A stretch of 64,000 bases of DNA, taken from the NCBI GenBank assembly GCA_029378245.1, contig JARKIF010000021.1, forward strand, positions 372,001-436,000, read 5' to 3'. The notes under the pieces were generated by a model, which saw only the letters and a list, made by a program, of their open reading frames with translations, made no database searches and was not told where the DNA came from. The position numbers were made by a program, and so were the translations under genes. How positions within the stretch are numbered: position 1 is the stretch's first letter; each line of letters opens with the position of its first letter. The stretch comes from Roridomyces roridus. Its lineage: Eukaryota; Basidiomycota; Agaricomycetes; Agaricales; Mycenaceae. Shown piece by piece: positions 34,596-46,050 of the stretch.

Positions 34596-34640
34596 CGCTT
34601 ACACGGCGCCGTCTACGGCGCCGACGACGACGATCGCCCA
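34596..34640. repeat. GC-rich repeat in the synthase-dehydrogenase spacer
   Basis: ACGGCGCCG occurs twice, 12 bases apart, and each copy contains the palindrome GGCGCC. A GACGACGAC run follows. It could be a binding site for a regulator of the downstream gene, or chance in GC-rich DNA. Confidence 0.3.
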
Positions 34641-34690
34641 GGCCATAGAATGTCTTAAAAGGACCCAAACGAGCGCTCAACTCAACAACC

Positions 34691-35990
34691 ATGCAGCCCG
34701 GCCGCAGTATCATCCTCAAAGACCAGCGCGCGAAGCAGCCGCCCGTCTTCAAAGAAGACCTCACAGGCAAGACCGTCTGCGTCCTTGGCGCCAACATCGG
34801 ACTCGGCTTCGAGACATGCAAGCATTTGGCGTCCATGAATGCTGGGAGGATCATCCTTGCGTGCCGGAGCCAGGCCAAGGGTGACGAGGCCGTCAAGAGT
34901 GCGTGGAGGGGACTCGCTTCATCCTAAGCATCCAGCTGACTGCGGCGTCCCAGAAATCCAACAAGACACGGGATACACCAACGCCGAGACTTGGGTTGTC
35001 GACTTTGCTGACTTTGCGTCAATCAAGCGCTTTGCAGACCGTTGGGAGCAGGACGGTGGGCGTTTGGATATCCTCATCGCCAACGCTGCTGCTGAGCCCG
35101 GCCGGTACGTTCCGACCAAGGATGGCTGGGAGACGACGTGTGTTGCATCTCTCTTTTGCTTTTTCTTGAGACTGAAGAGGGGCGTGCAGTCTCGGAGTCA
35201 ACTACCTCGGCGTGTCCCTTACTGGGCTCCTCCTCGTCCCGCGTCTGCTTCAAACCGGCGAAGCAAACGGCAGTATCTCGCGCCTCGTCTTCGTTTCCAG
35301 CATCCTGCACTACGACTTTGTGATCGACAAAGAGACGCTTTCCAAGAAAGGCCAGATCCTCAAGACGCTGGGCAGCGAGGAGTATTGCCAGGATGCCAAG
35401 TGCGCTGTGCTTTCCTAGCTTCCATGTTCTCAATTCTGACCTCCTCGCAGGCGGATGCGGATGCATTATTCTATCACAAAAAGTACGGCCCTCGTCGATG
35501 CATTCAAACTAAACTCACACTCGATCCTCAGTCCTAAACGTCTTCTTCACCCGCGCCCTCAGCCAGCGCCTCGGTCCCTCCGCACCACTTGCCGTAACAG
35601 TCGTCGCGCCTGGGTTCTGTGTCTCCAACCTCCGGCGGGACTTTAAAGGTGGATTGGCCATCTTCCTCAAGGTTCGTCTCCCAACACTCCTTCGGTCTTT
35701 CCTGAATTCCATTTCACCAGATAATGGAAAGCATGATCGCCTTCCCAACGGAAGTCGGCTCTAGACGACTCGTCTACGCCGCCCTCGGGCCTGCGAACCA
35801 ACTGCGGGGCGAGTACGTCGATTGGGGGTGCGAGGTACATGAGCCGTCGGATTTCATTGTTGGGAAGGGTCAGAATGGGGTCAATGGTGGGATTGCGTTG
35901 CAGGATGCCATTTGGGAGGAGACGATTGCGATTTTTGGACAAGTGGATGCGAGGGTGGGTGGAATTGTGCAGAGGTACTTGAGGGCTTGA
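34691..35990 (+). CDS. short-chain dehydrogenase/reductase
   Basis: SDRs are NAD(P)-dependent oxidoreductases with a Rossmann fold. The cofactor loop is VCVLGANIGLGFETCKHL, a variant of TGxxxGxG. It is followed by ILACRSQAKG, DFADFASIKRF and LDILIANAAAEPG (the NNAG position). The catalytic serine lies in LVFVSSILHY. Splicing an exon of about 45 bases between 35450 and 35483 restores the active-site YSITK (Tyr-x3-Lys), followed by ILNVFFTRALSQRLG and VTVVAPGFCVSNLRRDF. At least five short introns are needed and the frame is open throughout. The gene starts 164 bases after the terpene synthase stop on the same strand, so joint regulation in a small terpenoid unit is possible but unproved. This type resembles WW-domain oxidoreductase/retinol dehydrogenase-like fungal SDRs. 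Confidence 0.88.
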
Positions 35991-36511
35991 GGACGAGGTG
36001 ATTTCATTTATTCCTTTCCAATAAATCGATCCGAGTCAATGGTTCTATAGATTTCACTAAGACAATATCGTTGTTTCTCCCTCCTTCAGCCTCAAGTATT
36101 CGAACTGTATCTCGTGTCCGGGGTATGAGCAGTGGTCATGGAGCAATATACGCTTTCAAGTGCCGTGTCTGGAGATAAGGAATTGAGCGAACGAGCTCTG
36201 GGCAGTGAGATATCTGCTCACTCAAATCGACCGAGTCCAATGTAGCTGCCCAATCCGCAACTCCAGCAATCCATCCCTGTCACGGTCAGCTTGAACCAAT
36301 CAGCCCAGAAACGACACTACTTTGTTGCCACGAATTGACACACCTCGGTGGAAGGACGGCATCGGGGTCCTCCATGGCCAGAAGCTCTACATTTCAGGAT
36401 CACAACAACCTCAGCGCCGGACTCTTCCCCACCGAGTTCTCCGAGTCACAGCAAGCTAACATTTATTCACAGAAGTGAAAGACATTGGTGGTCCGTAGAC
36501 AAAACCTGTAA
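35991..36511. other. intergenic region
   Basis: This is the convergent 3' side of the dehydrogenase and of membrane-protein copy B. No feature seen. Confidence 0.45.
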
Positions 36512-37381
36512 TCAAACCTTGAGACCGATGGAGCACTCTCCTTGCTCATCATCCAACTCCATAATTTCACCCAGCTTCCAGGCAGCGACGAGCTTGGGGG
36601 GCGGCGGAGGCGTGTCGACTTGAGCCGTGCCGTGTTTCGCAATAGCCCGCTTGCGGATGAGAAAAGCGATCACACCGGCTGAGCATATGCATCAGTACTG
36701 AAAAGAGGGACGAGGCACCCAGGCTAGCTCACCCAGCAAGAGCTCGATAACAGGAAACACAACAGCTACCCCAAGCGGAGCGCAGGTAACCGACAGGAAG
36801 GCGACCCCGCGCAGACAATGGGTGGCCATCGCTGCGAATTCAGAGTAGGGTTTTCTAAAGGCGAGGAGCATTACTGCCAATTGAATCAGGGAACATCCGT
36901 ATGTGTGTGAGCTGGGCTGGTATCTTACCAGAGAAGATGCGATACACAATATAAATTTGTACCGCCAGAAAGTGGGTGCCGGCGCGCTTCTGGTGCGGTT
37001 GCCCGCGTTTCCAGCGAGTTATGAAAATGCTAGAGTGGAATGAATGGTAAGATCCACAACAAGAATGAGGCGTACAGCATGGCCCAAATCAAGGTACTGT
37101 ACACTGCGTCAAAGATATTATACTCCAAAAAGGAACGATAATCTATGCAGTGAATAGAAAGTCATGAGTCGTATCTCACTCGGATGAAGTGAAGGATGCT
37201 CGTACCGATGAGCCCCCCGGGCTCGTCGCCTTGACTGCCAGTGGGCATGCGAGCTATCGTCCACCAGCTGACAGACCACTGTATGACGGAGAGAGCGAGC
37301 TCGAGGTCCAGACGCCGAATTCAGCTTGGAGTATGTCAAGGGAGGGGACCGTCACGAACTGTAAAGATTCAGGATTTTCAT
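36512..37381 (-). pseudogene. multi-pass membrane protein family, copy B (5' end doubtful)
   Basis: The blocks match copy C in order: RLDLELALSVIQWSVSWWTI, a CRMPTGSQGDEP-like loop (ARMPTGSQGDEPGG), DYRSFLEYNIFDAVYSTLIW, GTHFLAVQIYIVYRIF, FAAMATHCLRGVAFLS, TCAPLGVAVVFPVIELLLG, then the AIAKHGTAQVDTPPP tail ending GLKV. Introns sit at the same places as in copies C and D. Upstream of the first membrane block the expected frame meets a TGA (AAGCTGAATTC). The intact N-terminus of copy C is therefore missing, or another first exon is used. No function is known for the family. The copy is very similar to copy D at DNA level. Confidence 0.5.
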
Positions 37382-37876
37382 GGCGGAGGACGCGCAGAGT
37401 CGAGGCAGGAGGGATGAGGATCAGTCGGCATCAACTGTTATTAGTCCAAGCATCTTCTCACGCACTGACCTCTCATGCCTCAACGCGGAAAGCGGAGATA
37501 TGGGAACGTTCTATGCGCAATACAAAGTGGCAAGTATGCAGCGTGTGTTCAAAGTCCGATGCTAGTTATTAGCATTACTGTACGATGCGATTCAAATCTC
37601 TCTCTTCGCCCCCGAGTATACAACTGACGAAACAAGTAAGTATAGAGGGAAGAGCCTAAGGCTGACAAAATAAGCGCTTAAGCGCTCGCCCCTGCTCATG
37701 CCGCAGTACAGCTTGGTCTGAGTGGTAGGATAAAAATGTACGGAGTGAGCGGGGGTTCACAGTTCAGCATCTCATTAACCTCGGCGCCTGATTCTTCCCC
37801 GCCGAGTACTCGCAGCAAGCCAACATGTATTCAAGGAAAGTGAAAGACATTGGTGGTCCATAGACAAAACCTGTAA
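37382..37876. other. spacer between tandem membrane-protein copies
   Basis: The part next to copy B still resembles the DNA upstream of copies C and D (CAGTGCGTGAGAAGATG). The duplicated unit therefore extends beyond the coding part. Confidence 0.45.
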
Positions 37877-38712
37877 TCAAACCTTGAGACCGATGGAACC
37901 ATCTCCCTGCTCATCATCCAACTCCATAATTTCACCCAACTTCCAGGCGGCGACGAGCTTGGGCGGCGGCGGAGGCGTGTCGACTTGAGCCGTGCCGTGT
38001 TTCGCAATGGCCCGCGTGCGGATGAGGAAAGCGATGGCGCCGGCTGCACATGCGAATCAGTACATGGTGAGCTTGGTAGGGCAAGATATTCGGACTCACC
38101 CAGGAAGAGCTCGGCGATAGGAAACACAATGGTCACACCAAGCGGAGCGCAGGTACCCGACAACAAAGCGGCCTCGCGCAAACAGTGGCTGGCCATCGCT
38201 GTAAATTCGGAGGAGGGCTTGCTGACGCCGAGGAACATTACTGTTAGTGATCGAATCAGGGAACATCGTGTGAGTTGGGCTGGTATCTTGCCAAGGAGGA
38301 TGCGGTAAACAATAAAAATTCGTAGCACCAGAAAGTGGGTGCCGGCGCGCTTCTGCTGCGGTTCCCCGCGTTTCCAGCGAGCATTAAGAATGCTAAGGCG
38401 AAATGAATGTTAGGAACGTTAGGATCCTGGACAGCGAGAGTAAGGCGTACAGCATGGCCCAAATGAAGGTACTGTACACGGCGCCAAAGGAATTATACTC
38501 CAAAAAGGAGCGATAACCTGTGAACAGAAAGTCATCAGTCAAATTTGACTCGGATGAAGGGTGCTCGTACTCATGGGACCCTCGGAGTCGTCGCGTTGAC
38601 TGCCGGTGGGCATGCGAGCTATCGTCCACAAGCCGACAGACCACTGTATAATGGAGACAGCGAGCCCCAGGTCTAGGCGCCGTAATCGCCGGCAACCACA
38701 GCCTCCAACCAT
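37877..38712 (-). CDS. small multi-pass membrane protein, unknown function (copy C)
   Basis: This is the best preserved member of the family in the window. It starts MVGGCGCRRLRRLDLGLAV and continues SIIQWSVGLWTIARMPTGSQ. Introns then join SYRSFLEYNSFGAVYS, TFIWAMLYALLSLILNARWK, GTHFLVLRIFIVYRILL, VMFLGVSKPSSEFTAMASHC, TCAPLGVTIVFPIAELFLG, AGAIAFLIRTRAIAKHGTAQ and VDTPPPPPKLVAAWKLGEIM, ending GLKV. I count four to five likely transmembrane segments and a short proline-rich cytoplasmic tail, roughly 210-220 residues. I do not recognise a named domain. It lies in tandem with copy B, same strand. Confidence 0.58.
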
Positions 38713-39015
38713 CTTCTCACGCACTGACCACTTGATATTTTGGCGTTAAGTAAGTACTTGTTAAAGCGTCGGGCGAATGAATATTAATGTTGAATGAGAG
38801 CCGCCGACTCACTGTCGTTGCTATAGTTGCAACTAGCAGCACGGGATGCCTGAAATATAAGAGTCAACGAATACTGAAGCCAATCTTTCGTAAGTACGTT
38901 GTCTCAAGATCCCACCCGGCGCTAGTCAGCTCTGCGGCGCGGGGATACAGACTCCGACCATTAACTTCTCCGCGCCGGGCGGTGTCGGCCCCAACCTCTC
39001 CCATCCCCTTGGAGT
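38713..39015. other. intergenic region
   Basis: No supported gene. Similarity to the upstream flank of copies B and D covers the left edge. Confidence 0.4.
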
Positions 39016-39197
39016 CCGAGTCTAGATTCTGATATTTACGCGCAACCCACCTTTGTTTACACCGTCGTCGACACCGTGCTGTGTGTATGCATACTTACTG
39101 AATTTAACCGTCTATAGGTGCTGAAATGACCTTTACGCTCAATCCCACCGCGTCGCAGACTTATGCGCAGTTTGACGCCAACGCGGGCGCGTCTTGA
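39016..39197 (+). pseudogene. 3' remnant of a possible cupredoxin-like secreted protein gene
   Basis: Two exon-like pieces joined over a GTGTAT...TATAG intron read IYAQPTFVYTVVDTVL|CAEMTFTLNP and then TASQTYAQFDANAGAS before a stop. The end resembles the last strands of fungal extracellular cupredoxin/serine-rich proteins (Cys-x2-Met-x-Phe-x-x-Asn-Pro). I found no matching upstream part, so it looks truncated. The family call is tentative. Confidence 0.3.
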
Positions 39198-40668
39198 AGC
39201 ATTGAAATAATGGCTGGAAATCGGGTTGTTGTGTCTTTTGTATTATTATGTACGGGTTTTTGAGTGAAATGAATTAGTTCGAATCGTGAAGCGGGTCTTT
39301 CAAAGGAGACTGCAAGCCCTTCAACTGTGAATTCGTCAGTGTGTGGTTTCCAGAATTCTGTCCCCTGAATTTCCAAGCTCACCCTACGGAGCAGCAGATG
39401 CGGGTCGACGATGGGGCCGAAAGTACGAGAAGATGCCGAACGTGCCCGTACTTATTGAGCATGAAGGATTTTCCATGGGGATACATACACTGTGACGAGT
39501 TTCGTGGTTGAGAGAGCGCCGAGTGGGAGGATATCAGAGAACCTTAGTTGCGAGTGAGATCGCCGCTCGTTCTTAGGATCGAAAAGAGACTGCCCTTCAT
39601 TTTCTCCAGCCAAAATCGCGCACTTGGCTCCGAGTCTTTGTCCGTTGCCACCGCCTCTAGAGTCTATAGCTTCCAGTCCCCTGCGTACTGCTGCGGCTCC
39701 GGTGCGCAGTACAACCTGATTCGTGCGCTCCATTCGAGGGCTTTGAGGCGCGTCAGTCTCACGCCTCAACAGTGCAATGGAGCTCACTAGCCTTCTGGCC
39801 TCCATTCCTGACTGACCTCAACGTCACACCGCCCGAGGATTCTTGCCTTGGACTCTCCGCCGTGAGTGGAAGCAGCAGGCTCCACTCGGTTGGAGTTGCC
39901 TCGTCGGGCGCCTCTATGACGACTCGGACTCCATTTCGCCCTGGCTGGCGACTGGTCAGGCGGTTTCCACGCAACGCAACGGGTCCGTTCTCGCGTCCCT
40001 GCCAGTGTTGTCCCTGCGAGCGAGCTGTTTGCTACCACTGCCAGTGGAGTGATTAGCATCGTAGCCAGCGGGCGCCTCTTTGGTCACCATCCATGCCAGC
40101 ACCGTTGAGACGCGTCGCAGGTCGTCAGATTATGTACCGCCGAGTTTTGAGTTGGAAATTTAGTTTCTACTTTTGTGGTATTGTTTTTCGGCATGAGTCA
40201 TTCCGGGTCCGGCGTCGATCTTTCCGTCCACCTTTTTGCTGCGGCTTGCCAATGCCCGAGTCTTACCAGCGATCCTTCCGCGGGACCTAACAGCAGTGAC
40301 CCTGAAATGGACATCTGTTGCTGTGCGACGTCGACATGAAAGAAGCTGGGGTCGATGTGACGTGAATTCTTTGTTTGATTCTCCTTGGCTGATGTGCCAG
40401 CTGCAAGCTCCCTGCGACTCGGATCAAGTACTTATACTTGGTCAGAGCGCTCATTCCATCTACCTGCACGACCAGCGACGACAAGCCCAGCAGTAGAAGG
40501 AAACCAGCAAGAAACCACGACGACGACGACGAGCGAAGTGATCGGTCGTAATAGCATCTCCACACACGACATCATATCCCCCGGTCCTCTTTCTTCTTCT
40601 CGTCTTCATTCCTTCCCTTTTCTTTGACCCGACCCGACTGGGCTTCCATTTTGTGCGGGCCATAGCCG
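39198..40668. other. intergenic region before the MLKL-like kinase gene
   Basis: Open frames here lack family features and splice logic. I see no supported gene in these 1.5 kb. Confidence 0.4.
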
Positions 40669-40676
40669 TATAAAAG
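40669..40676 (+). promoter_or_regulatory. TATA box of the MLKL-like kinase gene
   Basis: TATAAAAG, 41 bases before the ATG at 40710. Confidence 0.6.
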
Positions 40677-40709
40677 ACCTTACACGTCTTTCAGGCTGTG
40701 GCAGCTGCG

Positions 40710-43700
40710 ATGTCCGACTCCCCTACGACTCCACCATCCGCCTCGAAAGCAGCAGCTTTGGGACCCAGAATCTCATCTCCTCTTAATCCGACACGGTCTC
40801 CACACAACTCGTTACCTCCAGGCGAAAGCCCACCTGCGATCCCGACTCCCCCGGGAGGACGGCCTCGGGGCCACTCGCTTTCCTCGATGCGCGGTGGGAA
40901 AAGTCGGGCTCGGTCTCCCCAATCCACAGGCTCGTCTACACCTCGTTCCGTTTCCTCCCAGCGCACAGAAACTCCCGGCGTCGAGTCACCACTGGCCATT
41001 CCACGGATGCAGCTCAGTCCTTCCAACGAGCATTCCCCAATATCAGACGCTGCCTCCGTCTCCCGCTCACGCTCGCGCTCCCCAGCACAAGAACGCGTCA
41101 TCGCGAGCGCGATCCTCGAAAATCAGCCTCCCACACCGCCGAATGCACCACCCTCGACGTGGTGGGGACGGTCTCTCCAGCGTGATCGGCCCTGGCGCGA
41201 TGCAGCCCCGTCTTCGTCGGCACATTCTTCGCCGACGGGATCGCCCCAAATGACTTCACGGCCTGCGGGGAGGAAGCTCGTCAAGTCCGAGAGCGCCAGG
41301 AAGCAGAAGGAGGCGTCAGACGAATGGGATGACGACGAGCACAGTATGCTCTTTGGTGCGTTGAAGAGGCGCGAGACGGCTGCTACTATTCCAAAGGAGC
41401 ATACGGAGGGCTGGGAGCGGACGCGTGAGGTACGTCGTCATTCATTCTTTGTGGAGCTAATTTCCTTTCTGACTGGACTCGGTCAATGTAGCGCGTTGCG
41501 GAAGCATTGAAGGAGATTGTCCCCGTCGCGATGCTCATCACGCATGATTTGCTCGAGGTTGGCGCCGAGGTCCTCAAATTCGCGCCCATCCCCGGGCTGG
41601 ACATCGCCGCTACCCTATTGCTCAATATCTGGGACAGCGTGCAGGCAGTGGACGTACGTGGCCCTCCCCACTCTCTCTTAACCCATTCTCATCCTGCTGT
41701 ATAGATCAATCGTCTAGCATGCCTGCGTCTCGCAGAGCGATGTGCCAACCTCTTCCTTTCCGTCCGAGAAGAGGTCCACGGGATGGGAGGCAGGGTGCAG
41801 ATGGAGATGGAGAAACCCCTGGAGAAGCTCGTCGAGTGCGTTGGCTTGTCTTTCTTTCAAAAGATTGCGCTGACTGTAGATTAAGGACATTCACTCAAGT
41901 GCACGAGTTCCTACTCAAGCAGGCCCACCGCCCGTTCTTGAAGCGTTATCTCAAGCGGGAGGAGGTGCTACGCTCCATCTCAGCTTGCGACACGGCGCTG
42001 ACGGACGCGCTGGGGATGTTCTCGGTGCGTTCCACGTCATTTCGCTGGCATATACTAACGAGCCATATAGCTATCCGTACAGCTGCGTATTCTACGTCAA
42101 GTGCAAGAGACGGAGGCCCAGAATGTGGAGAATCGTCGCCTCCTCGATGCTTTTACGCATGCGGCCCAGCAACAACAGGCTGGGAATGCCCTCGGCCTCT
42201 TTGAGAACGTGCCGCCTGATCAGCAAACGACGCCTCGAGCTCAGCTTCACTCGCTCCCAGAATGCGATGACGAGGAGGAGGGCGACGTATTCCCTGCGCT
42301 CTGCAAACTCCACTCGACGCAGAATACGCTCGACTTTGCGCACGATACGGCGGATTTACGGGGTCTCATGCGGGAGGCGTTGGCGCAGAGCAGTGATGTC
42401 GAGATGCTTAGGGTGCTTCAGGTGTGTTTGGCTCCTTGCTTTCCTTGGATGAGGTGCTTAAAGAGTGTGTATTAGGTACGGAGGGACGAAATGCCCGAAG
42501 CCCTCAAGACTATGCAACGCGCGCTGGAGAGGGTAGGAGTGGTACCGCAGGCCCCTGCGCTCGCGGCCAACGCTCAATCTCAAATGGGGTCGCCCGAAAT
42601 GCCGTATGTGTCTGCGCCTCCGGGTTACACGCCTAGAGCACCGCTCGTGCGGTCTGCGACGCTCTCGAGCTCGGAGAGTAGTGGTAGTACCAGCGGGACC
42701 TCGGGCTTTGTGCGCGATACGCTCGATCGGGAGTTTATTGAGGGTGGGATTGACGCGTTGAGGAGGATGAGCAAGGGTGGGGAGATGTTGCCCAGCTGGA
42801 CGATTACGCGGTGCGTCTTCCTTCCCTCCTTTTCACCATCTGCGCAGGGAGGCTGAGACTGAGATAGGTATGAAGTCGACCGGGATAGCAAGATTGGGAT
42901 CGGTTTCTTCAGCAGCGTGTACAAGGGGACGTGGCGAGGGCGGACAGTCGCTATCAAGTGTCTTGCTCCTCAGACGCCCCGGGATCTCTTCCTTCGCGAG
43001 GTGAACATCTGGCGCTCGCTCAAGCACCCGAATGTGCTTGATTTGTACGGTGCCAGCGGGGCGAGTGGGGACGGGCCGTGGTTCTTTGTGTGTCCGTATG
43101 AGCGCTTTGGGAGTTTGAGCGGGTTTTTGAGGAGGGTGGCCATGGAGGGGGAGAAGGGGATGGATGGTAGGGAGGGCGATCTTTTGAGGTTCATGCATGA
43201 GATTGCGAAGGGGATGGAGTATTTGCATGAGCAGGGTGTGCTTCATGGGGATCTCAAGGTATGTATAGTGGGTTTTTGCTGCGTCTGGAGCTGACGTCAT
43301 TTACAGGCGGCGAATGTTCTTGTCGACGACCGGATACATTGTCTCGTTGCGGACTTTGGGCAGAGCGAGATGAAGTCCGAGGCGTACCGGATTAGTGGTA
43401 CCGCTCCACCACGTACGTCTCCCTTCATTGCACAGTGCTGGACTTGGGCTGACAGAACTTGATACAGACGGCGGGACACTCCGCTGGCAAGCACCGGAGC
43501 TCATGCTCGGATCGAGCGTCCTCACACCCGAGATGGACGTCTACTCGTTCGCTATATGCTGCATTGAGATCCTGATGCTGGGTCGGATGCCGTGGCCTCT
43601 CATGAGCGACGAGGCTGTGCGTAACTTTGTCCTCAGTGCGTTCCTCTCTCCTCGTTATCCTTGATTCTTGCTTACCATCATCAAGGGGACAAGACTCGGC

Positions 43701-45368
43701 CGCAGATCCCGCAGACGCCCTTTACTACCCCTGCGTTGCAGGAGCTCATGCGACTCTGCTGGGCGGAGAGTCCAGCTCTCCGGCCTCCGTTTCAAGCTAT
43801 CGTCAAGGAGCTGAAAAAGCAGCGCAGGGACGCCGAGCGGCCGCTTGAAGGGCATGACGAACTCGTGTCGCCTCCCGTGTCGCCACACATCCCTAGCTGG
43901 GAGGACCTCGAGGATTCGGCAACGACTCGCCTTTCGCCCGACATGCACCCTGTGCCACTACCCCAAACTCCACGTACGTCACCCATTCTTGACCAAATAA
44001 CACGTATTGATAATGCTTTTAGCCATGGACATTCCTCAAGCCGTGCCCTTCCCACACAAGGCTTCCTCACCGGAGGCGGCGTCTTCGAGCGACTCGTACC
44101 ATACTGTGGCGCAGTCATGGCCACCTGCAGGCCCGCTCCATTCACACGAGGAGGACACGGTGTCGTCGTCTGAATCAGACGCCTCTGAGCCGGTGGTTTA
44201 CACGTCCTCCATCAGGAGCCGCGCGTCCTCCATCTTCACGCCGAGCACCAAGAGCTCTTCGACCGAAGACCTCGCAGCGCTGCTTGATCTGAGTCTCGGT
44301 GGGTACGAGTCACCGACGCCTGTGGACGAGCGGATTGCGGCGATTCGGAACGAGTCGCGGTATCGCTTGTTGCTCGTGCATGACTTTCATCCTTCGTGTA
44401 TGTCACTTCTACTTGCCTCATTTCTGCATACTCACCATTGGCTGTAGTGACCCTTCCCCTATGGAACCCCGTGCCCATCTCCCTCGGCGCAGTCGGCTTC
44501 CTAGACCGCCTCTCAGGCGAATTCGTCACCCTCCTCAACTGCTTCTACCCGGACAAGGCAGTTAACGGGGGTGGGGATGGTATGCCGTCGGTGTATGGGT
44601 ACGGGCGGGTCACGACGGGCAATCAGCGGCAGGAGAAGCGTACGGCGGCGCAGCGCGGGTTGGAGATGATTGCGGGGTTGCTGACCTTTCGCAAGTCGAC
44701 GGTGGATAACAATGGGCCGATTACGTACGTCTTCTCCCTCCCCGTTCTCGTCCTCGATTACTGATCTTGTATGCAGGCAAAATGTGAGCCGGAGGTACTC
44801 GGTCCCGCTGCGGAGCGGACATAAGACGGCGTACATGTGCACCGAGTCGACTATGTATCGGTACATTGAGAACTTGGATGCGCCGAAAAAGTGGTTCCGG
44901 GCGAATGTGGATACGATCATGGGGAGATATGGGGCGAGGTATCAGTTGCAGAAGGAGGATTTGAGGCTTGGTGGGTCTTTTTTGTCCTTCCTTTGGATGC
45001 TGACCATGTCTATAGTGATTGGCACGCTTGACGCGCCGGACTATGCGCTCTTCGTTAGTCACAATCACCCCGATGGACATGTGCGTCTCTCCTCTCCTCT
45101 TCCCTCTCCTCCCCTCCTACCAAACTGACGCGCCCTTCTTTAGCTACACTTCAATGTCTACTCGGCACCCAAGTCCGGCCAGCCATGGGGCACATTCACG
45201 ACAGACACCCTACCCGAGGGGTCAACGGGCGGACCGTCCTACCACGAGCCTATTCATGGCAATCCGCTCTCGGCTTCGCGGGTCTCGCACGCCGGGGGGC
45301 AGTGGGATACCGTGCTTGTGGCAAGGCTGCGGTTTAAGCCTGATGTGCTTGAGCCTACGTCGCTTTGA
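40710..45368 (+). CDS. TKL-type protein kinase with MLKL-like N-terminal helical domain and unknown C-terminal domain
   Basis: Fifteen exons join in frame to about 1,310 residues. Residues 1-230 are disordered, Ser/Pro-rich. Residues about 240-430 form helices (VPVAMLITHDLLEVGAEVLK, PIPGLDIAATLLLNIWDSVQ, LACLRLAERCANLFLSVREE, FLLKQAHRPFLKRYLKREEV). These resemble the four-helix bundle of mixed lineage kinase domain-like proteins. The kinase domain (about 42868-43850) keeps every key motif: IGIGFFSSVYKG, VAIK, HGDLKAANVLV, VADFGQS, WQAPE and RPPF. After a Ser-rich linker the last 230 residues form a separate block: PLWNPVPISLGAVGFL, YGYGRVTTGNQRQEKR, AYMCTESTMYRYIENL, YALFVSHNHPDGHLHF, ending KPDVLEPTSL. 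I do not know a name for it. By analogy the protein could be a membrane-active or stress/death signalling kinase; this is inference. Confidence 0.85.
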
Positions 45369-45444
45369 TCTTGAGAAGATCTGTGGACTGTATGCGTGTA
45401 CATAGATGTAGATGTAGTGTACGATCTCCTCCCGCATATTCTTG
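45369..45444. other. 3' flank of the MLKL-like kinase gene
   Basis: Short A/T-rich run with TAGATGTAGATGTAG, likely the 3' untranslated region. Confidence 0.4.
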
Positions 45445-46050
45445 CATCGGCCTGGACCTTATTCATCACTCACGTACCCCCCTTACTTACACGGCTCTGT
45501 AGTACATCTTGAAATGGAAGACTTGTACAGTTGTACTTGTTCCTTTCTGGACAGCTGCCGGCAATGCGCATGCAGAGTCGAGCAGAGTCAGAGCTGTTGA
45601 GGGCGGCGGCATGGAGATTGAAGACTTGTTTGTACTCGTTCTTTGGACAGCTGCCGTGCCAAGCAATGCGCAGTCGAGCACAGAGCTGTTGAGAGCGGAC
45701 CGTCCTCCCGCATATCTTGGACCTTACTCATCACTCACGTACCCTTACTTACACGGCTCTGTAGTATGGAAACCGAGGACTTGTTTGTATTACTCGTTCT
45801 TTGGACAGCTGCCGTGCCAAGCAATGCGCAGTCGAGCACAGAGCTGTTGAGGGCGGCGGCACCGCGGGATGTTCGCACTAGATGTCGCCTTGTGGAACAC
45901 TCACGTATCCCCTACTTAGTGACACGGCTGGAATTGGAAGACTTGTACTTTAGTCTTGAACACCCTGCCCTGCCATGGCAATGCGCAGTCGGGCAGAGTC
46001 AGCGCTGTCGAGGGCGGCGGCACCGCGGGATGGTGTCCACTCGATTGGAC
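45445..46050. repeat. imperfect tandem repeat array, about four units
   Basis: Four related units of roughly 130-165 bases share GACAGCTGCCG, CAATGCGCAGTCG, a CAGAGCTGTTGAG-like box and GAAGACTTG or GAGGACTTG. The cores lie near 45550-45610, 45648-45705, 45803-45860 and 45965-46025. Units 2 and 3 are nearly identical over 60 bases (GTTCTTTGGACAGCTGCCGT). No continuous coding frame is conserved across units, and lengths are not multiples of three. It looks like a non-coding minisatellite. Confidence 0.62.
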
